13,676 nucleotides of DNA. Origin: an uncultured Flammeovirgaceae bacterium (GTDB lineage: Bacteria; Bacteroidota; Bacteroidia; Cytophagales; Cyclobacteriaceae). Location of the stretch: positions 1 through 13,676 of the forward strand of contig CAKZPJ010000172.1 of NCBI GenBank assembly GCA_937138955.1. The letters run 5' to 3'. Position 1 is the stretch's first letter; each line of letters begins with the position of its first letter. Below the pieces are notes generated by a model. It saw nothing but the letters and a program-made list of their open reading frames with translations, searched no databases and was not told the DNA's origin. Below are positions 1-7,541 of this stretch, one piece after another. The position numbers were made by a program, and so were the translations under genes.

Positions 1-1
1 T

Positions 2-328
2 CGCCAACTTATTGAGCGAGCGTACGAGCGCACTAAAAAGCTGCTAACTGACAAGCGAGAGCAACTAGAAGCTTTAGCCCAGCAGCTATTAGACAAGGAA
101 ATACTTTTCCAGAACGATTTAGAACGACTAATCGGAAAGCGCCCCTTTGCTCGACCTACCTCCTATCAGGAATATACTGAGGAAAGTGAAGAAAATGATA
201 CTGAAAAAGAAGAAAAAGATGCGACAGCTTCTAACGGTCATGCCACTGCAACCGATGCAGCTCCTTCAGAAGAAACAGGAGATTCTCCTGAAGAGACTAC
301 TGCCGCTGAGGCTAAAGAAAATCCGTAG
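2..328 (+). CDS. ftsH: ATP-dependent zinc metalloprotease FtsH, C-terminal fragment
   Basis: This is the last 108 codons of a gene that begins before the window. FtsH is a membrane-anchored AAA+ protease that degrades misfolded membrane proteins and short-lived regulators. The visible part begins RQLIERAYERTKKLLTDK and continues through a helical stretch to KEILFQNDLERLIGKRPF, around residues 35-50 of the fragment. That is the end of the M41 peptidase domain as it appears in FtsH proteins, where the LxxxDLExxxGKRPF pattern is typical. It is followed by about 55 residues rich in Glu, Asp, Ala and Thr, a disordered acidic tail of the kind Bacteroidota FtsH proteins often carry. The AAA module and the HExxH zinc site lie outside the window, so the assignment rests on the C-terminal pattern only. 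An intrinsic terminator follows 25 bases after the stop, so this is the last gene of its transcript. Confidence 0.85.
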   Translation, partial: RQLIERAYERTKKLLTDKREQLEALAQQLLDKEILFQNDLERLIGKRPFARPTSYQEYTEESEENDTEKEEKDATASNGHATATDAAPSEETGDSPEETTAAEAKENP

Positions 329-352
329 GCTAAAGTTATTCGATTATAGTAG

Positions 353-378
353 AAGGGCTGTTAACCAGCCCTTTTTTA
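353..378 (+). terminator. Rho-independent terminator after ftsH
   Basis: An 8-bp stem (AAGGGCTG at 353-360 pairing with CAGCCCTT at 366-373) with a five-base loop runs into six T residues (372-377). It sits 25 bases after the ftsH stop and ends ftsH transcription before the lpxH-like gene. Its T run lies where the -33 element of the next promoter would be expected. Confidence 0.85.
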
Positions 379-395
379 TTGCCCTAGCTTCTCCT

Positions 396-403
396 TACTT
401 TTG
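396..403 (+). promoter_or_regulatory. Bacteroidota-type -7 promoter box for the lpxH-like gene
   Basis: TACTTTTG matches the Bacteroidota primary sigma factor -7 consensus TAnnTTTG exactly. A T-rich stretch (372-377) lies about 19 bases upstream, where the TTTG -33 element is expected, but it is not a true TTTG. Transcription would start roughly 6-8 bases after the box, at or next to the ATG at 409, so a leaderless mRNA is likely. The assignment comes from sequence matching alone. Confidence 0.5.
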
Positions 404-408
404 CCCGC

Positions 409-1197
409 ATGATCTCCCATACGGATTTATCAAGCCCCATTCAGCTTCCTACCGGAAAAAAACTGTACTTCGCCTCTGATTTTCATTTGGGTGCCCCTAA
501 CTTTCACCAAAGCAAGAAACGGGAGCAATCCATTGTTCGCTGGCTAGAAACCATTCGGACTGATGCTCATGGCTTGTTTCTATTAGGAGACATCTTCGAT
601 TTTTGGTTTGAGTATAAGCGAGTAGTTCCTAAGGGTTTTTTGCACCTTCAGAGCAAACTGATTCAACTACTGGAACAGGGTATTTTTGTAGTTCTTTTCA
701 CCGGTAATCATGACCTGTGGATGTTCGACTACTTTAAGCGTGAACTTAGCGTACCCATAATTCGCCAGCCGATCTCACTTCAGATTAATGATATTCATCT
801 TCATATTGGACACGGAGACGGTTTAGGGCCAGGCGATCATACGTATAAATTTCTCAAAAAGATCTTCACTGCTAAAATTGGTCAAACGCTCTTTTCCTTT
901 ATTCATCCTGACATAGGTATCTCTTTAGCTAACTATTGGTCGAGGAGTAGTCGCAAGGGTAATGCGACAAAAGATGAGTCGTTTCGAGGGAAGGAGTATG
1001 AGTGGATTTATCAGTACTGCCAGGAGATTGAGCAGCAAAAGCACCATGACTACTATGTCTTTGGTCATCGTCATTTACCGCTCGAGATACCACTCAGCGA
1101 ACATAGCCGTTATTATAATTTGGGAGAATGGATTTCTCAACCGCACTACGGACTCTTTGATGGTCAAACGTTTGAACTACGTACTTTTCGGAATTAG
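409..1197 (+). CDS. lpxH: UDP-2,3-diacylglucosamine diphosphatase-like metallophosphoesterase (LpxH-like)
   Basis: A 262-residue cytoplasmic or membrane-peripheral calcineurin-fold phosphoesterase, predicted to hydrolyse UDP-2,3-diacylglucosamine to lipid X and UMP in lipid A synthesis. All dinuclear-metal motifs are visible: DFH (D24, H26), GD (D61) within GDIFDFWFEY, GNHD (N100, H101), HGDG (H135) and GHRH (H220, H222). The GDxFDFWFEY segment and overall length fit the LpxH-like proteins annotated in Bacteroidota. It differs from E. coli LpxH in having GNHD rather than GNRD and GHRHLP rather than GHTHRP, so another substrate cannot be excluded. There is no signal peptide. The start at 409 is the only Met before the first motif and lies six bases after a -7 box, with no room for a leader. 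The 3' end overlaps the next gene by 38 bases in another frame, suggesting coupled expression. Confidence 0.75.
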   Translation: MISHTDLSSPIQLPTGKKLYFASDFHLGAPNFHQSKKREQSIVRWLETIRTDAHGLFLLGDIFDFWFEYKRVVPKGFLHLQSKLIQLLEQGIFVVLFTGNHDLWMFDYFKRELSVPIIRQPISLQINDIHLHIGHGDGLGPGDHTYKFLKKIFTAKIGQTLFSFIHPDIGISLANYWSRSSRKGNATKDESFRGKEYEWIYQYCQEIEQQKHHDYYVFGHRHLPLEIPLSEHSRYYNLGEWISQPHYGLFDGQTFELRTFRN

Positions 1198-1963
1198 CCT
1201 ATGGCTATTCTGTTTTAACCATGCTACTTTACCGGCTCAATCCTGGCAGTTGGAGGACAGTACTGCCATTTCCTTACCCAAATCAATAGTTAACAGTACG
1301 CATAATTGGTTTTATATTGCAACCGCTGAAGGGTCTATTATTCAGTACACTCGGCAAGGTGATACTCTTCGCACGTATCAACCTACTCATCAAGAACCTC
1401 CGATTCTACTACCCTGGCAGACACTGAGATTACAAGCCTATTTTCCTTTTCAGCAGATTCTTACTGTACTGGATCAGAATCTCAACGAGGTTTCTAATAT
1501 CTTGCTTCCCGAGGCGACTACGGGTAATGCCACACTCAGTGCTGACCAACAGGTTTGGTATATTTCTACTAACCTGATTCTAAACAAGTACAATCCTCAG
1601 CTTGCTGAAAACACACTTTCCACATCTTTACAATGGTATCTCTCAGCTGAAAACCAAGTACATTTACTACAGGAGTACCAGAACCGTTTATATATTCAGA
1701 CTGATAAAGCATTGCTAATTTTTGACTTGTTTGGCAATTTCCTTTCTAAAAGACTGCTGTCAACTAATTTTCCAATTCAATTTCTCGCTGATGAATCGTA
1801 CTTTCTCTCCGGTGAAAGTATTCATTTCATTCATTTGTATTCTGCTGCTACCCGCAGACTTACTGTGCCAGCAGGAAAAAATATTCTTAAGATTTTAATA
1901 GAAAAAGAATATCTTCACGGGTATTCGGAACGTTTTTGGTACACGTATTCAATAATAGACTAA
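1160..1963 (+). CDS. Exported protein of unknown function, propeller-like
   Basis: A 267-residue protein I do not recognise as a named family. The reading frame is open further upstream, but the start at 1160 is chosen because it gives a clear signal peptide: basic MVKR, a hydrophobic stretch through residue 20, and a likely cleavage near LPAQ at residues 24-27. The mature part is rich in Tyr, Trp, Leu and Gln. It contains repeated short strand patterns such as HNWFYIATAEGSIIQY, QVWYISTNLILNKYN and RLYIQTDKALLIFD, spaced roughly 40-70 residues apart, which suggests beta-propeller blades (inference). There is no lipobox Cys, so it is probably periplasmic or exported. It starts inside the last 38 bases of the lpxH-like gene, so the two are likely translationally coupled, and it is followed 24 bases later by another exported protein. 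A link to envelope biogenesis is only suggested by position. Confidence 0.7.
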   Translation: MVKRLNYVLFGISLWLFCFNHATLPAQSWQLEDSTAISLPKSIVNSTHNWFYIATAEGSIIQYTRQGDTLRTYQPTHQEPPILLPWQTLRLQAYFPFQQILTVLDQNLNEVSNILLPEATTGNATLSADQQVWYISTNLILNKYNPQLAENTLSTSLQWYLSAENQVHLLQEYQNRLYIQTDKALLIFDLFGNFLSKRLLSTNFPIQFLADESYFLSGESIHFIHLYSAATRRLTVPAGKNILKILIEKEYLHGYSERFWYTYSIID

Positions 1964-1987
1964 AGCCAAGAACAATATACTTTGCTG

Positions 1988-2443
1988 ATGCAACTTAACT
2001 TCGGCCGCCATGTTATAGCCTCCAGTATTGGCTGCATAACGATACTCGTTTCTTTTCTGCTTTGTACCGAAGTGCTAGGGCAAGAAATAGTGCCGTATCG
2101 TGATACATTAGCTCCCAGCATCGATACTTCTTTGTTTTCCCCTCCCGCTACACCTATTGAAAACCGCCTCAACTATTCGCGTAACATACTAAACCAGTCG
2201 TTTGATTTTAAGCTAGAACCAATTTCCGACGGTAAATTTGAAATTAATATTTCGGGCAGTCCCCGTACCGATCTAAAAATTCGGGTCTACGATGTTATTG
2301 GTAATCTCCTCTACGAAGATGCCGTTCGGATTCGCGGATTTCTGCGCAAAAAGCTCGATCTATCCGACTACAAGTCAAATTTTTTTATTATTGAGATTGG
2401 CAACGAAGACGTCAACAAAACCAAAAGTATTGTGGCAATATAA
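1988..2443 (+). CDS. Small exported protein made up mostly of a T9SS-type C-terminal sorting domain
   Basis: 151 residues. Residues 1-32 form a signal peptide (hydrophobic ASSIGCITILVSFLL, cleavage near VLGQ). Residues 33-70 are a Pro/Ser/Thr-containing linker. Residues about 72-151 resemble the C-terminal sorting domain of type IX secretion cargo: KIRVYDVIGNLLYE, then KKLDLSDYKSNFFIIEI, and a final KTKSIVAI. This follows the family pattern of a xVYDxxGxxxY strand, a xLDLSxxxxGxYxI strand and a Lys-rich last strand. The usual Gly-Ile-Tyr is replaced by Asn-Phe-Phe, so it may be a divergent member. No cargo domain precedes it, which is unusual. The ATG at 1988 is preferred to a TTG two codons earlier. 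A TATACTTTG stretch four bases upstream resembles a -7 box with altered spacing. It probably belongs to the transcript of the preceding gene. Confidence 0.7.
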   Translation: MQLNFGRHVIASSIGCITILVSFLLCTEVLGQEIVPYRDTLAPSIDTSLFSPPATPIENRLNYSRNILNQSFDFKLEPISDGKFEINISGSPRTDLKIRVYDVIGNLLYEDAVRIRGFLRKKLDLSDYKSNFFIIEIGNEDVNKTKSIVAI

Positions 2444-2480
2444 TCTCGTGAAAAATGAGAGCATGTCCCTGACTACGTTC

Positions 2481-2521
2481 TGAGATGTGAACCCGGAACC
2501 TGTCCGGGGGTGAGATGTGAA
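2481..2521. repeat. 11-base direct repeat flanking a GC-rich hairpin
   Basis: TGAGATGTGAA occurs at 2481-2491 and again at 2511-2521. Between the copies, CCCGGA (2492-2497) pairs with TCCGGG (2503-2508) around a five-base loop ACCTG. The element lies between the convergent ends of the T9SS-domain gene and the TolC-like gene. A T run at 2526-2532 is too far from the stem for a standard intrinsic terminator. The arrangement resembles a repetitive intergenic palindrome, or a bidirectional RNA structure protecting mRNA 3' ends. The rest of 2444-2554 holds nothing else I can identify. Confidence 0.6.
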
Positions 2522-2554
2522 TAGTCTTTTTTCTAAATACTATCCGCTATAAAA

Positions 2555-4117
2555 CTATTCCTCCAGATTGTCAGTCTCTGCCGTTCCTAAGTCAAGATTA
2601 GGTACCCCTGCTTCGTAGTAGAGTTCGGCCTTCGATTTCTCACGTTGGGTTTGAAGTTTAAGCAATTTAATCCGGGCATCTAGCAGCTCCGTTTCCCGTG
2701 TATTGATTAAAAAGATGGAGCTTTCTCCAAATTCAAACTTGCGAAGTTCACCTTCTAACAACTGCTGATAAAAGTTTACCATTTGCGACTGTTGCCTAAT
2801 AATCTGAGCCAGATTTTCTACAGTATTGTACGTTGTCAATATTCCATTAGCTACTAGCTGCCTTTGGTACGACTGCTCAAAGTACAGCTGTTCTAGCTTA
2901 ATGTTAGTTTGTGCCAGTTTTCCTCGTTCTTTCCGTAGAAATAACGGAAAGTAAAACTGTATTCCTGCTTTATAGTCGTTAAGGAAAAATTGTTGAGTAT
3001 CGCCATTACCAATACTCCCGTCTGGCCCCAATTCAGATACTTGTTCGCTCAAGAAATTGTATTTTAGATCAATTTGAGGTTTGAGAAACTCCAATGCTAA
3101 CCGACGATCAATTTCAGTCTGTTGAAATTTAGCAATCAATTTTCTCAGTTCAGGATGTGCCTCCATCGCCAATTCTTGTAAAGCAGCCAATACTTCAATA
3201 CTTACTGCTTCACTTTCGTTTAACAGTGGTATGGTTGCTTCAGCAAGCTCCAGTGGTAGTGTTTGATCGCTTTCTTCATCAGCTGTTGCCCAAAGGTATA
3301 CGGAAACCGCTAGTCGGGCATTCTCCAGTTCAAGCTGAGCTTGTACCCGTTGAACGTCCCGTTCCTGATAGTTGATGAATGCTTTCAAAGAATCAAATGG
3401 AGCAACGTCACCGTTAATCACCTGCTTAACTACTCCATTATAACGCTGTAGCGCAACATCTTCTACCTCACTAATAATATCATATTCACGGTACGCGTAG
3501 TACCAATCCCAATAAGCTTTAGCTGCACCAAATAGTAACTTATTTATTTCTTTAGTTTGGTCGGCCTCTGCTAAATCCCGCATCAGCTGGGCCTGTCGAA
3601 TAGCAGCTCGCCGCTGATCAATGAATAGCCCGCGCCCAATAGGAATAGAAAAGCCGGCGTAAATTAAGCCATCAGCAGGAGTACTTTGAGACTCATCTAA
3701 GAACTGACCACTATTGCGTTCGTAACCACCCTCCAGATCAATAGGAAACCATAAGGGGACTTTAAGCTTGCTATTCCAGGTGCGGTAGTAGTTCTTATCG
3801 TCAAATTCTTTAATATCAAAATCAGATTGTATCACTGGATCAAGCATTCCCCGAGCCATTCTCAACTCTTGGAAAGCCATATCATCAAACAGATTTGCTC
3901 GCCTCACCAATGGATGGTGTGTAAGGATATGTCCGAAAAAGTCATCTAAGGTAAAAGTCTGATTTTTTACTACTAATGAGTCTTGAGATACTAAAATTGA
4001 ATCCATTTGGGCATAGGTGGTCTGGGCTACGCATATAGATAGTAGTAGCACTATCCCAATTTTTTTTAGGCCGGTATATTTTTGCAAGGGTATTATATTT
4101 TTAACCAAACGTTGCAT
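2555..4117 (-). CDS. TolC family outer-membrane efflux/secretion channel
   Basis: 520 residues. It forms the outer-membrane channel of a tripartite exporter. The N terminus has a 17-residue lead, then KKIGIVLLLSICVAQTTYAQ, a signal peptide with likely cleavage around residue 36. The mature protein has the two-repeat helical layout of the outer membrane efflux family: long amphipathic helices rich in Gln, Leu, Glu and Ala (about residues 175-270 and 400-505) alternating with strand-forming parts. Examples are SKLKVPLWFPIDLEGGY and AGFSIPIGRGLF in the first half and DLKYNF and AGIQFYFPLFLRKERG in the second. No lipobox Cys is seen. It lies 13 bases after the HlyD-type gene and is the last gene of the operon. 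Its natural partners are the adaptor and ABC subunit upstream. I find no clear intrinsic terminator after it. Confidence 0.88.
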   Translation of the reverse strand: MQRLVKNIIPLQKYTGLKKIGIVLLLSICVAQTTYAQMDSILVSQDSLVVKNQTFTLDDFFGHILTHHPLVRRANLFDDMAFQELRMARGMLDPVIQSDFDIKEFDDKNYYRTWNSKLKVPLWFPIDLEGGYERNSGQFLDESQSTPADGLIYAGFSIPIGRGLFIDQRRAAIRQAQLMRDLAEADQTKEINKLLFGAAKAYWDWYYAYREYDIISEVEDVALQRYNGVVKQVINGDVAPFDSLKAFINYQERDVQRVQAQLELENARLAVSVYLWATADEESDQTLPLELAEATIPLLNESEAVSIEVLAALQELAMEAHPELRKLIAKFQQTEIDRRLALEFLKPQIDLKYNFLSEQVSELGPDGSIGNGDTQQFFLNDYKAGIQFYFPLFLRKERGKLAQTNIKLEQLYFEQSYQRQLVANGILTTYNTVENLAQIIRQQSQMVNFYQQLLEGELRKFEFGESSIFLINTRETELLDARIKLLKLQTQREKSKAELYYEAGVPNLDLGTAETDNLEE

Positions 4118-4130
4118 AATGCCTTAGCGG

Positions 4131-5492
4131 CTATTTAGCAGCGGTTTTGACATCGGCATCCTTCATTTCCGGTTCTTCTTCCAAACTCGGCGGGAAGCCA
4201 TTGTACAGTCGCCATAGTTCGTACCAGAGAGGCACCTCGTTGAGCATAGCAAAGCCCTTTACCCCCGAACCTAGCCTCAACTGCTCAGGCCAATCTCCGT
4301 CATTCGTAGGATCAGGTGTGACTAATATACGGTACTTTCCAGCTTTTTTGTCGGTTTCCACGTAATCTATCACCTGAATAATACCGCCAAAGGTACCCAC
4401 CGCTACACTAGGCCATCCGGAAAACTGGAGAGCAGGCCAGCCGTCGAATTCTAGCCGCACATGCCGTCCAGTTTCTAATAAAGGCACATCCATGGGCTTT
4501 ACGTATAGCTCAATTGCCTTATCAGGATTGCGAGGCATCACGGTTACTACCCCTTCACCTTCTTTGATTGTTTCGCCAATTCCAGTTTTTAGGGCTTTTA
4601 CAACGAAGCCATCCTGCGGAGCAATAATTGAGTAACGATCTAGTCGCTCCTCTACGTTAGCATAATCATTCCGTTGCTTAATTAAACTTCCATCCGCTTC
4701 AGCTAGTTCGGCTCGGGTTAAGCTAAGGTCTGACTGGGCTTTACTAATTTTCTCCAAATACTCCGCTTCGATGGAGTTAAGCTCAATTTGAGCATTAATT
4801 AACTCGTTCTGGGTGGCCAGAAACTTATTTTCACTAGCGATTAATTTTGCTTGGGTTTGTTGAGCTTTCTGCTCTTTCTGTTGCAACTCCGTTAGCGACT
4901 TTAACCCTTCATCGTACAGTACTTGCTGCCGTTCAAACTGGTTCTCAGCAATATTAACATTCACTTTCTCAGCTATAAAGTCAGTGCTATCACTAATAAC
5001 CTTTAATTTGCTTTGCTTTACTTTATTTCTAGCTTGCTTAAGCTTTAATTGCAATCCATCCCGAAGTGCCGCAATTTGCCGTTCCAGTGCACGTGCCTTA
5101 TCTTCTTTAGCTTCAATGCTCGTTTCTTTAGCACCGATTTGGCCTTGCAAACGAGTAAGTAGCTGAGGGTCAAAGAACTTATCTTTTACGTCTCGGATGG
5201 TCAAAATTGTATCACCTTCTTGAACATACTCTCCTTCATTCACAAACCAATTGGTGATTTGTCCTGGAATAGCACTTTGAATAGTTTGGGGACGGTTTTC
5301 TGGCGAAAGCGCGGTAACTTCTCCGGTAGCATTGATATTCTGCTGCCAAGGAAGAAATAGCACTAAAAACAGAAAAATACCAATTCCACCCATCCAGCGA
5401 GCGAGTACCCGCCCCGCCCGAGGCGACTGAAGTACGTTCATAGACTCCAGTTGAGATAAATATTCTGGTTGAGCTAAAATAGCTTTTCTCAT
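4131..5492 (-). CDS. HlyD-type periplasmic adaptor (membrane fusion protein)
   Basis: 453 residues. It links the inner-membrane ABC subunit to the outer-membrane channel. A short cytoplasmic N terminus precedes one membrane anchor at about residues 34-49 (MGGIGIFLFLVLFLPW), with no cleavable signal. The first lipoyl half-motif is IPGQITNWFVNEGEYVQEGD at about 75-94. A long coiled coil rich in Lys, Glu, Gln and Ala runs from about 110 to 285. The second lipoyl half, IIAPQDGFVVKALKTGIGE, is at about 289-307, followed by a beta-barrel region to about 415. This is the order seen in HlyD/EmrA-like adaptors. The coiled coil is long, consistent with reaching a TolC channel. A GWPxxxxSGWP repeat at 351-361 and an aromatic patch VPLWYELWRLYNGF near the end are notable. 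It starts 9 bases after the ABC gene ends and stops 13 bases before the TolC gene, so the three are co-transcribed. Confidence 0.9.
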   Translation of the reverse strand: MRKAILAQPEYLSQLESMNVLQSPRAGRVLARWMGGIGIFLFLVLFLPWQQNINATGEVTALSPENRPQTIQSAIPGQITNWFVNEGEYVQEGDTILTIRDVKDKFFDPQLLTRLQGQIGAKETSIEAKEDKARALERQIAALRDGLQLKLKQARNKVKQSKLKVISDSTDFIAEKVNVNIAENQFERQQVLYDEGLKSLTELQQKEQKAQQTQAKLIASENKFLATQNELINAQIELNSIEAEYLEKISKAQSDLSLTRAELAEADGSLIKQRNDYANVEERLDRYSIIAPQDGFVVKALKTGIGETIKEGEGVVTVMPRNPDKAIELYVKPMDVPLLETGRHVRLEFDGWPALQFSGWPSVAVGTFGGIIQVIDYVETDKKAGKYRILVTPDPTNDGDWPEQLRLGSGVKGFAMLNEVPLWYELWRLYNGFPPSLEEEPEMKDADVKTAAK

Positions 5493-5501
5493 GAGTTTGA
5501 T

Positions 5502-7541
5502 TTATGGTGTAATAGGTCGGGGTGTATCCTCACCAACGATTTCTTTGAAGTGTGGGTTCTGACTTATTTCTTCTTGCGTTCCTTCAGCTACAATTTCTCC
5601 TTCTTTCAGTATCACTACTCGGGTACAATTGGTCAATATTACTGGGTCGGTTGATACTGTAATCAGTGTCCAGCTATGTTGAGCATCGGTTAAATATTCA
5701 ATTAGCCGCTCTTTTTCAGACCGTTCAAAGAAAAAGAAAAAATCATTGAGAATAATTACTTTAGGTCGCTTAGCAATACATCGAGCTAAGGTAATTTTAT
5801 GGGCTAGACCGGTAGAAAGAGTTTTGCCTCCGCTCACTAGCGGAGTATGTAAGCCCTTAGGTAGCTGATTGATTTCATCGCTGGCTCCTACTGCTTCTAT
5901 AGCATCAATAGCAGTTTGGTACGTTGCATTCGGTTTACCTACCAAGATGTTTTCAATGACTGTTCCGTCGAAAATATCCTCTTGCGATACATTTTTGGCA
6001 ATACCATCGCGCAGGAAATTAATATCAATGTCTTTAAGTGACACATTGTTGTACGTTACCACTCCTTGATAAGAGGAATAAATACCATCAATAATGTTCA
6101 CCAAAGTAGATTTACCACTACCTGAGTGGCCGGTAATACAGATTCTTTCACCCGGCTTAAAGGTCAAATCAACGTTCTTTACTACCTTTCTACTGTAACC
6201 GGGATAATTATAGTTTAGACCTTCAACCTTAATCTCAATCCCTTCCTCAAAAAATGTTTTAGGTAAACGTACCCCCATCTGATTTTCTAAAGGCAGATCG
6301 GTTACATGACCAATCTTATCTACGGCAGTTAGCACATCATAAATTGTGTCAAGGTTGATAATTATCTTTTCCACGGCCCCAAACACTAGAACGATAATGA
6401 TTTCTGCTGCTACGAATTGCCCCAACGTGATTTGTCGATCAATTACTAAAATAGTCCCCAGCACTAAAACGCCTCCGGTAATCAGTACTTTAAAAAGTAC
6501 AATGAACGAAAACTGACGAATTAGTACTCCAAAATGGACTTTCCGGTGCAGTAAGTACTGATTAATATTGTAGTCAGCCTTCTTCATTGGTAAGCGAGTT
6601 GTTCCTGCTATTTTAAAGGAAGAGAGGGCTCTCGCTAACTCTTCTAACCAAAACGCCACCTTGTATTTGTATTTAGATTCAATAATGGACGACTCTAATC
6701 CTTTAGGCCCAGTGAAATAAAAGATAAGAAATAGTATGGTGACCAATAACAGCGCAAAGAATACGAAGAACGGATGATAGAACGACAGTAAAATAAGTCC
6801 AAAGAAAATTTGTAACAATGCCGTAGATAGGTCAATCAGTATCTTGGGCAACCCTTTCTGTATGGTCAGAATATCAAAGAAGCGGTTGATTAGTTCGGGA
6901 GTATGGTACTTAAATAATGCTTCTGCATCTATTTTGGGCACTCGGTAAGCAAATTCAAAAGCCGTTTTGGCAAAGACTCGCCTCTGTAGCACCTCCACCA
7001 TTGATATCTGCATAATTTGTAACACCCCTGATACCAGTATAGCAATAATAACCAGTGCGATCAGCAGCACTACCGAATTGAACCACATCCCCCCTGAAAT
7101 AAACCCGACAATTGCTTGGGTTCCTAACGGTAAAGCCAAACTAACAATACCAATTGCAATAGCATAAACGTAGATATAAATAATATCTTTTCGCTCGGGA
7201 GCCAGTAGCTGCATAAACCGCTGAAACGGGGTAGGATGCTCCTTCAAATTCTCCGTCTTACTTACCATACTGTGAAAAGGAAAGGCAGTTACGAAAACCA
7301 CCTCGTCATTTTCATCCAGGTAAAGGTTGTTCGCAAGACTACTGATAACAATTGGACGAAGGGTTCCATCGTCCTCTATTTTTCCAGCTACGTGCTGTAG
7401 TTTCTCATCGAGTTGCACAAAAACTGGCTCAAAGTCTCCGGATTCATCCTTTTGGAACAACATCATCGGAAAATCCGCATCCCTCACAAAGGATTGAAAT
7501 TTGTCCTTGGCAATGCTGTTAGCGATGAAAACCAGTTGCAT
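5502..7541 (-). CDS. ABC exporter subunit with a degenerate nucleotide-binding domain
   Basis: 679 residues from the first ATG: an unassigned N-terminal domain (1-115), about six membrane helices (118-400) and an ATP-binding domain (435-670), the layout of type I secretion or lipid/peptide exporters. Walker A GHSGSGKST (471-479) and the Q-loop Gln (Q520) are intact. By alignment with canonical exporters the signature is LSTGL (575-579) instead of LSGGQ. Walker B is VIILND, giving N599 and D600 where Asp and catalytic Glu are expected. Phe 601-605 replaces the usual start of the D-loop, and the H-loop His is Ser or Thr (630-631). ATP binding is plausible; hydrolysis looks impaired or unconventional. 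The N-terminal domain lacks the Cys-His pair of a C39 peptidase. It heads the operon with the adaptor and channel genes, so it is a predicted exporter of unknown substrate. The true N terminus probably lies upstream (see 7542-7767). Confidence 0.85.
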   Translation of the reverse strand: MQLVFIANSIAKDKFQSFVRDADFPMMLFQKDESGDFEPVFVQLDEKLQHVAGKIEDDGTLRPIVISSLANNLYLDENDEVVFVTAFPFHSMVSKTENLKEHPTPFQRFMQLLAPERKDIIYIYVYAIAIGIVSLALPLGTQAIVGFISGGMWFNSVVLLIALVIIAILVSGVLQIMQISMVEVLQRRVFAKTAFEFAYRVPKIDAEALFKYHTPELINRFFDILTIQKGLPKILIDLSTALLQIFFGLILLSFYHPFFVFFALLLVTILFLIFYFTGPKGLESSIIESKYKYKVAFWLEELARALSSFKIAGTTRLPMKKADYNINQYLLHRKVHFGVLIRQFSFIVLFKVLITGGVLVLGTILVIDRQITLGQFVAAEIIIVLVFGAVEKIIINLDTIYDVLTAVDKIGHVTDLPLENQMGVRLPKTFFEEGIEIKVEGLNYNYPGYSRKVVKNVDLTFKPGERICITGHSGSGKSTLVNIIDGIYSSYQGVVTYNNVSLKDIDINFLRDGIAKNVSQEDIFDGTVIENILVGKPNATYQTAIDAIEAVGASDEINQLPKGLHTPLVSGGKTLSTGLAHKITLARCIAKRPKVIILNDFFFFFERSEKERLIEYLTDAQHSWTLITVSTDPVILTNCTRVVILKEGEIVAEGTQEEISQNPHFKEIVGEDTPRPITP

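Noticed and set aside
147..479. Forward open frame spanning the end of ftsH and the start of the lpxH-like gene
   Set aside because: Its composition is very Lys/Leu-rich, an out-of-frame reading of the acidic FtsH tail, and it crosses a strong terminator.
962..1159. In-frame upstream extension of the gene starting at 1160
   Set aside because: It lies wholly inside the lpxH-like gene in another frame and reads as low-quality sequence, while the ATG at 1160 gives a textbook signal peptide.
1960..2172. Reverse-strand open frame of 70 codons over the T9SS-domain gene
   Set aside because: It is the antisense of the signal peptide and linker region of a convincing forward gene and has no recognisable features of its own.
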